Shown here: positions 10,301 through 19,800 of the stretch, in pieces
Position numbering within the stretch: the first letter of the stretch is position 1
Layout of the letters: each line of letters starts with the position of its first letter
Assembly: GCA_905234685.1 (NCBI GenBank)
Contig: CAJOIR010000019.1
Span: 1 to 37,357 of the forward strand
DNA: 37,357 nt
Direction: 5' to 3'
From: Paludibacteraceae bacterium
GTDB lineage: Bacteria > Bacteroidota > Bacteroidia > Bacteroidales > Paludibacteraceae
Position numbers and translations under genes: made by a program
The notes under the pieces: model-generated
The model's database searches: none
What the model saw: only the letters and a program-made list of their open reading frames with translations
Told to the model about the DNA's origin: nothing

Positions 10301-10514
10301 CATCATAAGAAATATAGAGCGATTGTAAACCATCACTACGCGTGGCTGAGCCAACTTTCCACTTGTCAACAGAAGCGTCAGTTCCCTGATTTAGCACCCA
10401 GTCGGCAGTCTCTGCATCAGTTTCAAAACCGCATGAAAATGGTATAGAAATCTGCTGTGCAACCGCAACTTCAGAAACTACAGTCAAAAACAATATATAT
10501 ATATACTTTTTCAT
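7326..10514 (-). CDS. Large T9SS-secreted multidomain surface protein (adhesin-like)
   Basis: 1062 residues from the ATG at 10514, which begins a normal signal peptide (MKKYIYILFLTVVSEVAVA). An in-frame ATG at 10538 overlaps the upstream stop (TAATG) and would add eight residues before the signal; it may serve translational coupling. Domains in order: jelly-roll/MAM-like (about 20-220), fibronectin-III-like (about 223-320), second jelly-roll with KDWTTIGLNLSEYHGQ (about 495), a PKD-like block, two GCDS repeats (GCDSLIYLDLTV about 751, GCDSIINLDLTV about 800), an Ig-like segment (QWYKDDMPIEGETGPYLY) and a T9SS type A sorting domain (about 991-1062, ending KKVLIK). It has one more clear GCDS repeat than its paralogue. 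Function as an adhesin or structural surface protein is inferred from architecture only. Confidence 0.9.
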   Translation of the reverse strand: MKKYIYILFLTVVSEVAVAQQISIPFSCGFETDAETADWVLNQGTDASVDKWKVGSATRSDGLQSLYISYDDGLTPSFAYRPNTVMAYRRIKFPSDTADIQHYDLSFDWKNEGQQNLSELYVYFGPEQNLSSLAVSASSGNVLTSAAVNSMLPLGQGGARALCDRSTWENLSYQINVSKKNIDRFTFALAFIWVNRNTDPNLVQELPLGACIDNIQLCYSRAQRPSNFTAEMDCSNETNSVVLTWKSLLDNFVLEFREADSYRWSVINGLVASDLRDPKDGTKYSYTIEQMKEGLYEFRVRGILGQDTSAYAYCREFRLFCWDNHCINYINFEGENVECRYGTYRNPDSEYGIVDHGEYDQESRHTVCAHKGEYDPRTVDGNGKGLLKVPEDCQASVRLGNWKPGSEEESVTYSLLVDSTDQAILLVRYAVVFEDPGHQSDLNEFHLDILDENDYPIDELCGRAYFLYREEDVGEWNDWNYANHKGKWKDWTTIGLNLSEYHGQVIKVRLSTFDCGQGGHFTYAYYVMDCTSAKLFTETCGDIPLIKVDAPDGFDYTWTNESDSIVSHNKTINVGRGDHQRYTCEVCYKEASDCCFQLSTALSPRYPFAEYSISHEPSKCKNTVRFQNTSHVIMMYDTLTEHYRDEACESYLWDIRSLKHPGNAPMSVSLPNPAYQCDVNGDQIEVTLTAYLAEESCADIRVDTFNIPSILTADKTEKKEFCEGNAIMFAGEYRTETGTYLNPLKNISGCDSLIYLDLTVFPNSPEQFISDTICSDGVYHLDSLIYNKTGIYEAWLRNTHGCDSIINLDLTVLTKLGVDVDHVPTVCADAEKLTVNFDVFHGAFDSLAVRFIGGKHELRDTMIYDASLAYVDIPYPASVQPDHYTAQVEFYQHQSCGNQIFTLPFDINYRSSIIVQRWNDVLGIQNSTYNGGYEFLSYQWYKDDMPIEGETGPYLYVEGGLEIGAQYSAQVMRNDSVMLYICPVTTVDMSGDENIPTLLFGGQQIPRKCSGVARWISNTGNVMAEQYFTKESGILVPALNSGYYMLSVTDAEQNIVKKVLIK

Positions 10515-10537
10515 AACCATCACATCAAAAACATCCA

Positions 10538-12673
10538 TTACTCTTCCTCCTTTATTTGCTTGATATCCTTACCACCAGTGTCGGTGATTTCAAACTCAAC
10601 ACGACGGTTCTTCTGGCGACCTTCTTCAGTGTCGTTGTCGGCAACATGCTCGGTCTCACCACGACCTTCAGCCTCAATCCGCTCTCCGTCAATACCACGA
10701 GTTATCAGGTCATCACGAACAGCGTTGGCACGACCTTCGGAAAGTATCTGGTTGGCCTCATCAGAGCCTACAGCATCGGTGTGACCAATGATACGAATCT
10801 TGACTGAAGGATTCTCGTTGAGGAATGATGCCAAAGCTTCAAGCTCAGGTTCGGACTGAGGCAGAATCTTTGTCTTGTTGGTAGCGAAGAACATATTGCG
10901 CATAACGACCTTCTTGCCCTCAACTATATGCTGCATAGAAAGATATATAGTATCTTTTACAAACGTAACCGTATCTTCCTGTGGCATGTAACCTGCAGCA
11001 GTCAGTTTGGTTATATACTGTCCTGCTTTCAGGTCAGTAACGAACAAACCATCATCAGCCGCCTGACCAAGATACAACTCTTTCCCGTCCATTGAGAGCA
11101 CTGTGACATTCGCTTCGAGAGCAGCATGAGTAATACCATCACGCACATAGCCTGCAAGAGTAGGTTCAACAGGACGAGGAACAGGAGTAAGCATCAGCAA
11201 CACGGTGTCTTTAAGATCACTTTCATGATTATACATGACAGTATCGCTTGGCATGAATCCTGAACGCTGAGCCCAGAGCTGGTATGCACCACGACGCTGC
11301 TTAACCACAACCATACCGTTCTTGCCTGTAGTCTTGCTTGTAACCCTGTCACGCTCGACGTGATACATCGAGAGCATTGCTCCGCTGATGCCAGAACCCG
11401 TTTCAGCATTAACAACACGAGCAGCCAGATTGGGCAACGGCTCAGGAGGTATTGGCAACATCTTCTTTTGTTTGCGTGGCAACTCATAAAAGATAGCCAG
11501 TTTCACGCCGACCAAGAACGGATTAACCCTTAGATTCTGAGTACGTTCGGTGGTCAGCATAGGAACCATGGAGAGATCAAGGGGCTGGGTTGCATCGTTA
11601 AACAGCACAGGCAGGTTTCTGCCGGGCACTATGTTCGACTTCTGCTGTATGCTGAGTACGCCATAGTCAGCAAAGACACCTATACGATAACGGAATCTGT
11701 CCCAGAAAGTCTTTACTTCCGCTTTCTGACCCTTCTTCGGTTTAGTATGTATCCATTCATCAAGATATATGCCGAATTCAGCTGCAAGAGAAAGGTCGAA
11801 ACCATATTGCAGTTTTGTAGGCTGACCCTGGTAGAACTCATTAGTTACAAGTGAGTGGGTAAGCATCTCCGACAAAGGCGCAATGAGTTCGCGGTCAACG
11901 ATATCTGTTGTCAGATATGACGACGTAGCAGAAGTGCCAAGGACATTGAGTCCAAGTTTGGGTCCTGCAAGAAAATAGTAACGCCCCCATTCTCCACCGA
12001 AAAGCAGAGGCAACTGCAGGTAACCTGCAGCCGAGCGGTCGACAAACTCAGAGAAATGGTATGTATATTCCATTGTCTCATAAGGCAACATCTTGAATGT
12101 TTGAGAAAAGTCCTGATTGTTTGCACCGGAGAATCTTGACAAGGAGTTATAATGTTCATATTCAAGTCCTGCATTGAACAGGAAATGCTTGTATTGCAAC
12201 TGATAACCCAGTCCTACTCCACCGCCAAAACCGCCAACAGTCTTGGATACGAAGTCATTATCAGACATATTCTGGAACAAAGCCGAATAGCCCATATAAC
12301 CCCATACGCCAAGCGAATGATGTATGTCGCGCTTGTTATAAGCGTTAGCCTGAGCATTATATTTGCGGACACGCTCAACCTCTTCACGATAGTTGGCAGC
12401 AGCATTGCGATCTTCCTTCTTTGCTGTCTGCTCTTTCTTTCTGGCGGCTTCCTTGTCCTTCTTTGCAGCAGCACGAGCCTGCTCTTTCTGACGCTGTTCA
12501 CGCTTGCGAGCCTGCTCTTTCTGTCGTTTCTGTTTCGCCTTCTCACGTTGGAGTTTTGCCTTCTCAGCCTTAGTCATCTGTGCAGGTGCGGCATAAACAT
12601 TCATATCGCAGACAGGCGACACAGAAAGGACAACAAACAAAAAGAGTAATCTATAAAGTAATTTTTTCAACAT
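10538..12673 (-). CDS. Outer-membrane barrel fused to two CarboxypepD_reg-like domains and an OmpA C-terminal domain
   Basis: 711 residues from ATG at 12673 (a GTG three codons earlier is less likely). Signal peptide (MLKKLLYRLLFLFVVLSVSP); a Lys/Arg/Glu/Gln-rich helical segment at about 33-105; an outer-membrane beta-barrel-like region at about 118-405 (for example LQLPLLFGGEWGRYYFLAGP); two carboxypeptidase-regulatory-like beta-sandwiches at about 414-490 and 503-580; and an OmpA/MotB peptidoglycan-binding domain at about 594-695 (IRIIGHTDAVGSDEANQ, ending RRVEFEI). OmpA domains clamp proteins to the cell wall. The order resembles no standard named protein I know. It is not PorE, which has TPR and WD40-like parts. 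Its position ahead of two T9SS cargo genes suggests a surface anchor or assembly partner for them, which is inference. Its stop overlaps the next in-frame ATG (TAATG). Confidence 0.88.
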   Translation of the reverse strand: MLKKLLYRLLFLFVVLSVSPVCDMNVYAAPAQMTKAEKAKLQREKAKQKRQKEQARKREQRQKEQARAAAKKDKEAARKKEQTAKKEDRNAAANYREEVERVRKYNAQANAYNKRDIHHSLGVWGYMGYSALFQNMSDNDFVSKTVGGFGGGVGLGYQLQYKHFLFNAGLEYEHYNSLSRFSGANNQDFSQTFKMLPYETMEYTYHFSEFVDRSAAGYLQLPLLFGGEWGRYYFLAGPKLGLNVLGTSATSSYLTTDIVDRELIAPLSEMLTHSLVTNEFYQGQPTKLQYGFDLSLAAEFGIYLDEWIHTKPKKGQKAEVKTFWDRFRYRIGVFADYGVLSIQQKSNIVPGRNLPVLFNDATQPLDLSMVPMLTTERTQNLRVNPFLVGVKLAIFYELPRKQKKMLPIPPEPLPNLAARVVNAETGSGISGAMLSMYHVERDRVTSKTTGKNGMVVVKQRRGAYQLWAQRSGFMPSDTVMYNHESDLKDTVLLMLTPVPRPVEPTLAGYVRDGITHAALEANVTVLSMDGKELYLGQAADDGLFVTDLKAGQYITKLTAAGYMPQEDTVTFVKDTIYLSMQHIVEGKKVVMRNMFFATNKTKILPQSEPELEALASFLNENPSVKIRIIGHTDAVGSDEANQILSEGRANAVRDDLITRGIDGERIEAEGRGETEHVADNDTEEGRQKNRRVEFEITDTGGKDIKQIKEEE

Positions 12674-12702
12674 AAGCAACACAATCTCTCTTATAACTAA
12701 TA

Positions 12703-13620
12703 TTAATAGTTGTAATAATCACCACAAATGACACATATTTTCTCTTCAGGAATACGGAATGAGACAGTCAGACGCACACCTGTAAGAATATCTGTCACAT
12801 AAGTATTAGCTGTTTCCGAAGCACGAAAAACATAGTTCTCAGTGAAATCAACACCAGGTTCATGGTCAACATTAGTGTATTTAACAAAATCTCCATCAAC
12901 AGCCTTGCCACGGAGGTTAAGGACTCCTGCCTCGAAGAACACACCGATACGCATGTCAATTCCAGCCCTTGAAAGAATATCATCACCAGGGTCGTTAGCA
13001 AGATAGGTATTGAGCGGAATACCCACCTCACCTGCCAAACGCAAATTCAGTCCAACGGAATAAGGTTTCCATGAGTCAGACAACTTACGACCGTTATACA
13101 AACTATGATTCCCCATCTTTTCAAACTCTCCTCCAATCAAGCCTTCATACTTGCCAGTAGCATCAGTAAGTGACTTCTCACGACTTCTACCCCAAGCGGT
13201 TACAGTAAGTTTAGGTCCAAACATGAAATACACATAATCGTATATTCCACCTAACATAAGGGGTATGCTGACATTTGCAAACTCTGCCTCATCAAGACGC
13301 TCGTAAAAATAGTGATTCCATTTGAATGGGTCTCCTTCGGTATCAACTGCATCATAAACGCGAGTGAAGTCATTCACCTTGCTTCGCATATGTGAAAAAC
13401 CGCCCTCCACACCGGCATTAAACAACAAATGACCATGTTTCAACTCATAACCTAATCCGAAAGCACCGCCACCACCTGCCTTAGGAGTAGTGAAATGTCC
13501 ATTGTCAACAAGCATTGCAAAATCGCCTGCAGCAGAGAGGTATATGGAATGAGTCAGTTGTGCCTGAGAAGCCAACACCGCAAACACCGCAATAAACAAT
13601 ATCTCTATTCGTTTTTTCAT
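12703..13620 (-). CDS. Small outer-membrane beta-barrel protein, first gene of the five-gene operon
   Basis: 305 residues from ATG at 13620, giving the signal peptide MKKRIEILFIAVFAVLASQA; a TTG four codons earlier is unlikely. The mature part is rich in alternating hydrophobic strands and Gly/Tyr/Phe, as in outer-membrane barrels. It is related to the barrel section of the next gene: compare GLGYELKHGHLLFNAGVEGG here with GLGYQLQYKHFLFNAGLEYE there, and IPLMLGG...YFMFGPKL here with LPLLFGG...YFLAGPKL there. It lacks the OmpA and regulatory-like domains, so it looks like a stand-alone copy of that barrel. It does not show the PorP/SprF N-terminal signature. The promoter is 45 bases upstream, and the next gene starts 29 bases after the stop. 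Confidence 0.85.
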   Translation of the reverse strand: MKKRIEILFIAVFAVLASQAQLTHSIYLSAAGDFAMLVDNGHFTTPKAGGGGAFGLGYELKHGHLLFNAGVEGGFSHMRSKVNDFTRVYDAVDTEGDPFKWNHYFYERLDEAEFANVSIPLMLGGIYDYVYFMFGPKLTVTAWGRSREKSLTDATGKYEGLIGGEFEKMGNHSLYNGRKLSDSWKPYSVGLNLRLAGEVGIPLNTYLANDPGDDILSRAGIDMRIGVFFEAGVLNLRGKAVDGDFVKYTNVDHEPGVDFTENYVFRASETANTYVTDILTGVRLTVSFRIPEEKICVICGDYYNY

Positions 13621-13665
13621 CAACGTATTCAATAAGCCTATATTAAGGCAAATTTATTCAGGTGG

Positions 13666-13696
13666 CAAAAGTACAGCAAAAAATCCATATATGCAA
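13666..13696 (-). promoter_or_regulatory. Bacteroidota-type promoter of the barrel-OmpA-adhesin-protease operon
   Basis: On the minus strand the -7 element TACTTTTG lies at 13673-13666 and a -33 TTG at 13696-13694, again with 20 bases between them. It is the only convincing promoter for the five genes that follow, whose gaps are 29, -1, 3 and 15 bases (counting the overlap to the ATG at 10538). Confidence 0.75.
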
Positions 13697-13826
13697 GAAA
13701 ATTGCAACTACAGCACATATTTTTACATCAGTATGTTTGTATGCTGTACAAAAATCATCATTTATGATTATATCGCACAGGCTAAAATCTAAGAGATTTT
13801 CGAATGTCATAAAATTACAAACACAG

Positions 13827-13855
13827 AGCAGGGCAACCTTTCGGATTGCCCTGCT
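13827..13855 (-). terminator. Rho-independent-like terminator of the giant adhesin gene
   Basis: A perfect 10-base-pair stem (AGCAGGGCAA with TTGCCCTGCT) encloses a 9-base loop. It starts 26 bases after the giant gene's stop at 13882. On the minus strand it is followed by a moderately T-rich tail (CTCTGTGTTTGTAATTTT), not a pure T-run. Confidence 0.7.
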
Positions 13856-13881
13856 GAGTTAACATGTATGTTCAGACAATT

Positions 13882-16800
13882 TTACTTGACAACAACACGA
13901 CCGTTATAAGTGGTGTCATCACCTGCTACAATACGGATATTGTAGATACCTGTCTGGTAGAATCCACCGATTACAACCGGTTGAACCTTAGGCTGCAGTA
14001 CGCTTACACGTTTGCCAGTCATATCAAAGATTTCCAGAGTCATGTTCTTCATCTGCTGTTGAGTGAACTTACCTATTACGCTTACAGTCTCACCAACATT
14101 GATGACACTTGGCGCAAGACGGAGTTCAGAACCTCTGATATCGTCCAGACCATTGCCAAGAGTAACAATCAGAGTATGAATAACAACAGCATCGCAACCA
14201 TCGCCCTGAACATTGATTGTGTCAATGTAAGTACCCGGCAATGTGTTAACACCATAAGTCAGCGACTCATAAGTGAACGGCAGTTCTTCAGTTGTTATGG
14301 AGTGCTCAACACGAGTGGTATCAGTTGAATAGTGCTCAAGTATGAGTACCACAGTTGAGTCACAACCATCAACACTTGTCAACTGCTGACGATACAGACC
14401 TGGCAATGTGACATTAAAGCCATATTGTTCGTAAACGCTGCCCGGGCAGAAGAAGTCACGGATAGTATCAGTAATCTCCGGCAGAACAGTTACGTTGATG
14501 GTAGCTATAGAGTCACAACCAGTTGCCGTAATGAAGTGGCGTGTGTAGAGACCCGGAGTAGCTATCACTGTATCACCGAACTGATAGGTTGAACCATGGC
14601 AGATACGAATCTCCTCGGTAGCACCCTGCGGCTGACGAACGAAGAGTACGAAGTTGATGACAGAGTCACAACCTGTAACGAACGATTGCAAAGTATCAAC
14701 ATACAAACCAGAGCGATTCAGAGTCTTGCCATTGAAGTTATAAGTCTGACCCTGGCAGATAGTATCTTCGGCATTTGCATATACACGCGGGGTGACATAC
14801 AGGAAGAACGAAGTGATACTATCGCATCCTGCTACAGAAGTCAGTTTCTTCTTATAAACACCCGTCTTATTAACCGGGTTGAACTCATAACCGCTGAAAG
14901 TCTCGCCTTCGCAGATGGTGTCACTCGGCATTACTACCTGAGGAGCTTCAGTTACATTCAGGCTAAGAGCCAAGATGGTGTCTTTCTTCTCAGGTATAAG
15001 ACTCATCTTGTAAGAACTCTGAGTGAACTCGCCTGCCTCAACGTTGTCACCGTTGACAACAAACAGAGCTTCGCCATCATCGTTCTTCATCATACTCTCA
15101 TAATCTTCATACTGACAAATGTTGTTTGTTTCCGTAACTACATCAACATAGTTGACGTGAATCTCATCAATATGTATTACATTGGCAGTATTGGAAACTG
15201 TTGACTCTACATAGAATGCAATCTTGATTGCCTTGCCTTGATACTTGCTGAGGTCAATGCGAATCAAGTCATCGTCGGTTACATTGTTGCCAAGGAACTT
15301 GATTCCATTAAGCGAGTAATCACCTTTACCATAGAAGTACAGTGAATCAGGTTCGTCGGCTTTCTCGTTGTTCCAAACGATAGCATTCTCACGCTTCCAA
15401 GTCTTGCCACCATCATCAGAGATGATTACCATGAACTGGTCATCATAACCTGTACCACCGGCTGCATCACTCCAGATGTTCCTCCATACACGTTCACTAC
15501 TCCAGTTAGCGTTGTAAAGTACATAGTTCATCTTGAAGGAGAGCAAAGCAGTGTCAACATCATTGAGTATAACCATAGGCGATATCATCCACCACTTGGA
15601 AGTAGAAGTGTACATACGACCAGCATAGTGAGCACCGCTGAGTGCTTCATTCTGGTTAGCAGAATACCAACCACTAGTACTGCTCGGTACTGATGTCTGG
15701 ATGGTTGTAAAGTCTCCACCTGCGAATATATCCTTAGCAAGACCCGTAGTGAACATCCATCCGTCAACAAGTTGTGTAGCCTCCTTGAATGACTCATGGT
15801 AGTAAGGAGCCTCAGCTGTGCGGAAGGTAGCCGACTGACTCCAGTCGCCAACACCGTTTTCAACACATGTCATCTTAAGACGAGCATAATATATTGTTGC
15901 TGACTTCAAGCCATCAACATATATCGTACTATCAGTAATAACTGTATCGACAACGAGGTCTTCGGGGTCGAAGAGATACGAGTCGGAAACTTGCACACGA
16001 TATTCCTTCTTGTCATCACCGTGACTCCAATAGAGAGTGGCATGACTATCAAGCACGTCTTTGGCAGAAATGTCGGAAGGAGATGCACATACCTGCAACG
16101 GCTCTACCGAGAAGTTGTCAATATATATCGTTGTGCTTGACGTAGCCGATGTCTGACCGACATTAGGCTTCTTATCAAATACTGCACGCATATATACGTA
16201 AGGTCCAACTGCACCTGCCAGCGGCAAGGTGAATTTCTGATATGTATAGTCGTTAGCAATATTGGCAGGTGCCTTTGCCTTCAATTCTGCCACAGTATAA
16301 CGGCTGTACTTAACAGTATCAATCACTACAAATGTCTTCGGATCGGTCGGGTCGGTGCAAGTACCTACTTCAACCTGAGCGGCATTGGTGTTCGACCAAG
16401 CAGTAGATACCATATCTTTATTTGCACTTGTACCTATACCATGAGGACAAGGAGTGATCCAGAATGTTACCTGCATAGTGTCGAAGTCAATACCTTCGAT
16501 ACGCGGAGTAATCACATAGTCAATGTAAGTCGTACTGGATGCATACATCTTCAGAGCATAGTCACCACTGAGAGCATACGAAACAGTTGCTGTTGACGGG
16601 ATATTGTATGGATAACTTGTACCCAACGTCTTGGTTGTTCCAGCATTATCGTATGTCCAACACTGGTTCTTCAAGAGAGTGCTCGTGTAGTTGCGGTAGT
16701 TCTCCGAAGGTTCTCCATCGCGCTCAAAGCTTGTGCTGACAGCACCAACTACCGGCACACATTCAGTCCAGAAGTCAGCCGCATTAGCGAACTCAGAATC

Positions 16801-19800
16801 ACCATAAGGTGTACTAAGGTGCTTAACACGCCAGAAGTACCTTGTATTCGGTGTGAAGCCATTGAATGCGCACTGAGCATTTGTTACAACCGTATCAGCA
16901 AGAAGCGTCTCAAACTTATTGTCAGCGCATATCTGAACCTGATAACCTGTACCGGTCTGCTTCGGATACCATGACAATTGTGCAGAAGTAGCTTCAGTAA
17001 GAGCTCTGAGGTTGGTCGGAGCCAAAGCCGTCTGGCGGACTTGCAACTTGACATCGTCAATATACTCACCAGCATGATAGCCCGGTTTGTAGAATGCAAC
17101 GTAATTGCCATGACCACTCTTCAAAGGAACAATCTTCTTTTCCCACCAATTATCGCCATTCGGGTCACTTGCTGCCATAGTTGAGGAAGTAAGTACATCC
17201 GGGCCATAACTATAGTGTACGGTATCAATCGGTGTGAACGTGCCAAAGAAGTCTTCAGGGTCATCCACCATACCTATTACCAATGTGTTATCATACGAAA
17301 CTGAATTGGTTACAGACATCTTGCCCTTGCTTGAGCCAGACAATTGCTCATAACCATCACGGAGGTAGAATACCAACTCCTTGTTACTGTAATCAGCAAC
17401 ATCCATATAAGGCATGATCACATAAGCACGCTGATTTGAAGCACTTGAACTTGTATAGAAACGTAAGCTATACTTACCATTGCGAGAATACTTATACGAA
17501 TCAGTATTTTCCATCAGACGAGGCCAATATGTATAAGTAGATGTAGTAAGCAATGTTGTATTCAAACCATAACTCCAGCAATCATTCGGGAATGGATACT
17601 TAGTCGTAGAACTATAGTTCCACCAATAGATATCATCTTCGAAATCAAACAGGGTACTATCAGGAAGTGGCGTACACATTGTTTTAGCCTGCTGACGTGC
17701 TGACACATATCCAAGTTCAGTTTTACCTGCAACTGAGAGGAACAAGTAGTATGTGGTTCTCTCCTTCAATCCTTCTATTGTGTAAGAAGTAGAAGTAATG
17801 TTCTCTATTTTCCTTACGAAGTGACCTCCGAGGGTATCAGAGAAGTGTGCGAGAGAGTCAAATACCAATATATCCCATGCTGTGTTGCCGTTAGCATCCC
17901 ATTTCACAGTAATTGTCGTATCAGTTACACCAGTTGACTTTATCTGCGGAGTTGCAGCCTGACTCTTTGCCTCAACCTTGAGGTTGTCAACATAAGCATA
18001 GTTGGTTGTCTGTGAACTCTTAGCGCGAGAGAATACTGACAACAGAACAATACGCTTGTCGGCTGGCAGATCCTCCGGAACGGGCACAGTAACATGCTCG
18101 AACAGGTAGTTGTTTTCTGCCGTTGCATATTCGCCATGTTTGTCTGTCGTATTATCAGGATCAGGATAAACGGGATCAACACTTACACTGCGAAGCATTG
18201 GCAGACGCATCTCATAGATTTGCTTGAAGCTCTCCAGACCCTTTCCTTCGTCAAACGTACCTACTACAACATAAGGTGAGTAAGCATAGTACATCTGACG
18301 GCGGTAATCATAAGTAGAAGAGTAGGAAGAAGACGTAGCTGAATATGCATATCCGCCACGGACATCAAAGGTAATCTGTTTCTGACCAGGATTAATAATA
18401 CTTGGCAGAATTACGTATGCAGTATCCACAGTGCTTGTGGTATAGAGTCGCATTGCACCACCTGTTCTACTATTGTCATTATATGTGAACAAAGTGTCAA
18501 GACCATAAACATAAGTACCATTGCTGGCAGTACCAGTATTCAGTGTACGATATGCCTTGTAGGTGTATGAATTAGTCTCTTGATTGCTACCAGGAGTCAA
18601 CGCCGGATGCAGATAGTAACTTGTGCTACCTTCAACCAGAGTCGAGAATTCACTACCAGAGAATGTCCACGTATAAGTGTCTATTTCATACAATGTGCTT
18701 GCCTTAACAGATTCACTCCATTCAGACTTTTCATTGTCAGGACACAATGTGCGGACTGCAATGTTGTAAACAGTTGATGATGCAAGACCTGTAAGAACGC
18801 AGTCAACAGTGTCAACAATCTGATAGATTGTATCCGGGTCATCAGCATTCGAATCCCACAAAGCGACCTCCCACTTGGAGTCATCATCCTTACCTGGCAA
18901 GAAATGCAAATCAATAGTATTCTTTGATGCATTTTCTGCTTTTAATCCGGTAGGTACGAAACATGACGGAATCTTCTCAATAATAAAGTTGTCAATATAA
19001 TGATAACTCATGCTGGTGTTAGTGGGGTGATATGCCATAAGAACAACATGCATATTCTCACCATCTATGCCAGAAAATTCCTTGATATAGTCATACCATA
19101 CGTTATTAGGAGAAGTGTATCCAGTTGAAGAAATAGTATCTACAGGTATGAATGTAGCAAGCAGGGTGTCGAGGTTAGTAACATCTTTTGCAACACCTAC
19201 GATGGTGTATGCAGTATAAGAAGCAGTAGTACTTGCTGTACGATACTTGAAAGATACCATTGCATCTGAAATCTTACCTCCTATTCTCGGAGTAGCGGCA
19301 GTAGGACGCTTTTCGGGAGTGTTGTACGAACTTGCTGTGTACATATACAAACCGTTACCCGAATCGCCGAACTTTCCTGAACTATACACATACGGGTATA
19401 TAGTTGATGTAGGATTGTCGTCAGTATTCAAACCATTGTAGAACATCTTCCAGCAGTCAGGGTGTGACGTTCCACCCGAAGGATAACTGTCGAAGTTCTC
19501 GGAATACGGTAGCGGCATGTATGCCGGACACTCTGTCTTGAAACTAACACCTGCAAAATCGAAATCAGTAGTGTCTGTTCCGCAAATACCAGCAACATGT
19601 GCATAATACTCGGTTACAGGCCGCAGGTTTTCAAGAAGGAAAGCAGATTTTTCAACTATTGTATCAAGAAGAAGATTCTTGATCTTACCGCCCTTATTAA
19701 GTGTGGTATCAGCAACGTATTCTGAAGTAACCACAAGACGATACTTGTCAGAGTTGCCGTTCCAACTAAGAGCAGCTTCGGTGCTGGTGAGCGAATCAAC

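Noticed and set aside
10538-12673. PorE of the T9SS
   Set aside because: PorE has TPR and WD40-like parts before its regulatory and OmpA domains; this protein has a barrel instead.
12703-13620. PorP/SprF family membership of the small barrel protein
   Set aside because: The typical N-terminal signature of that family is missing; similarity is to the barrel of the adjacent OmpA fusion instead.
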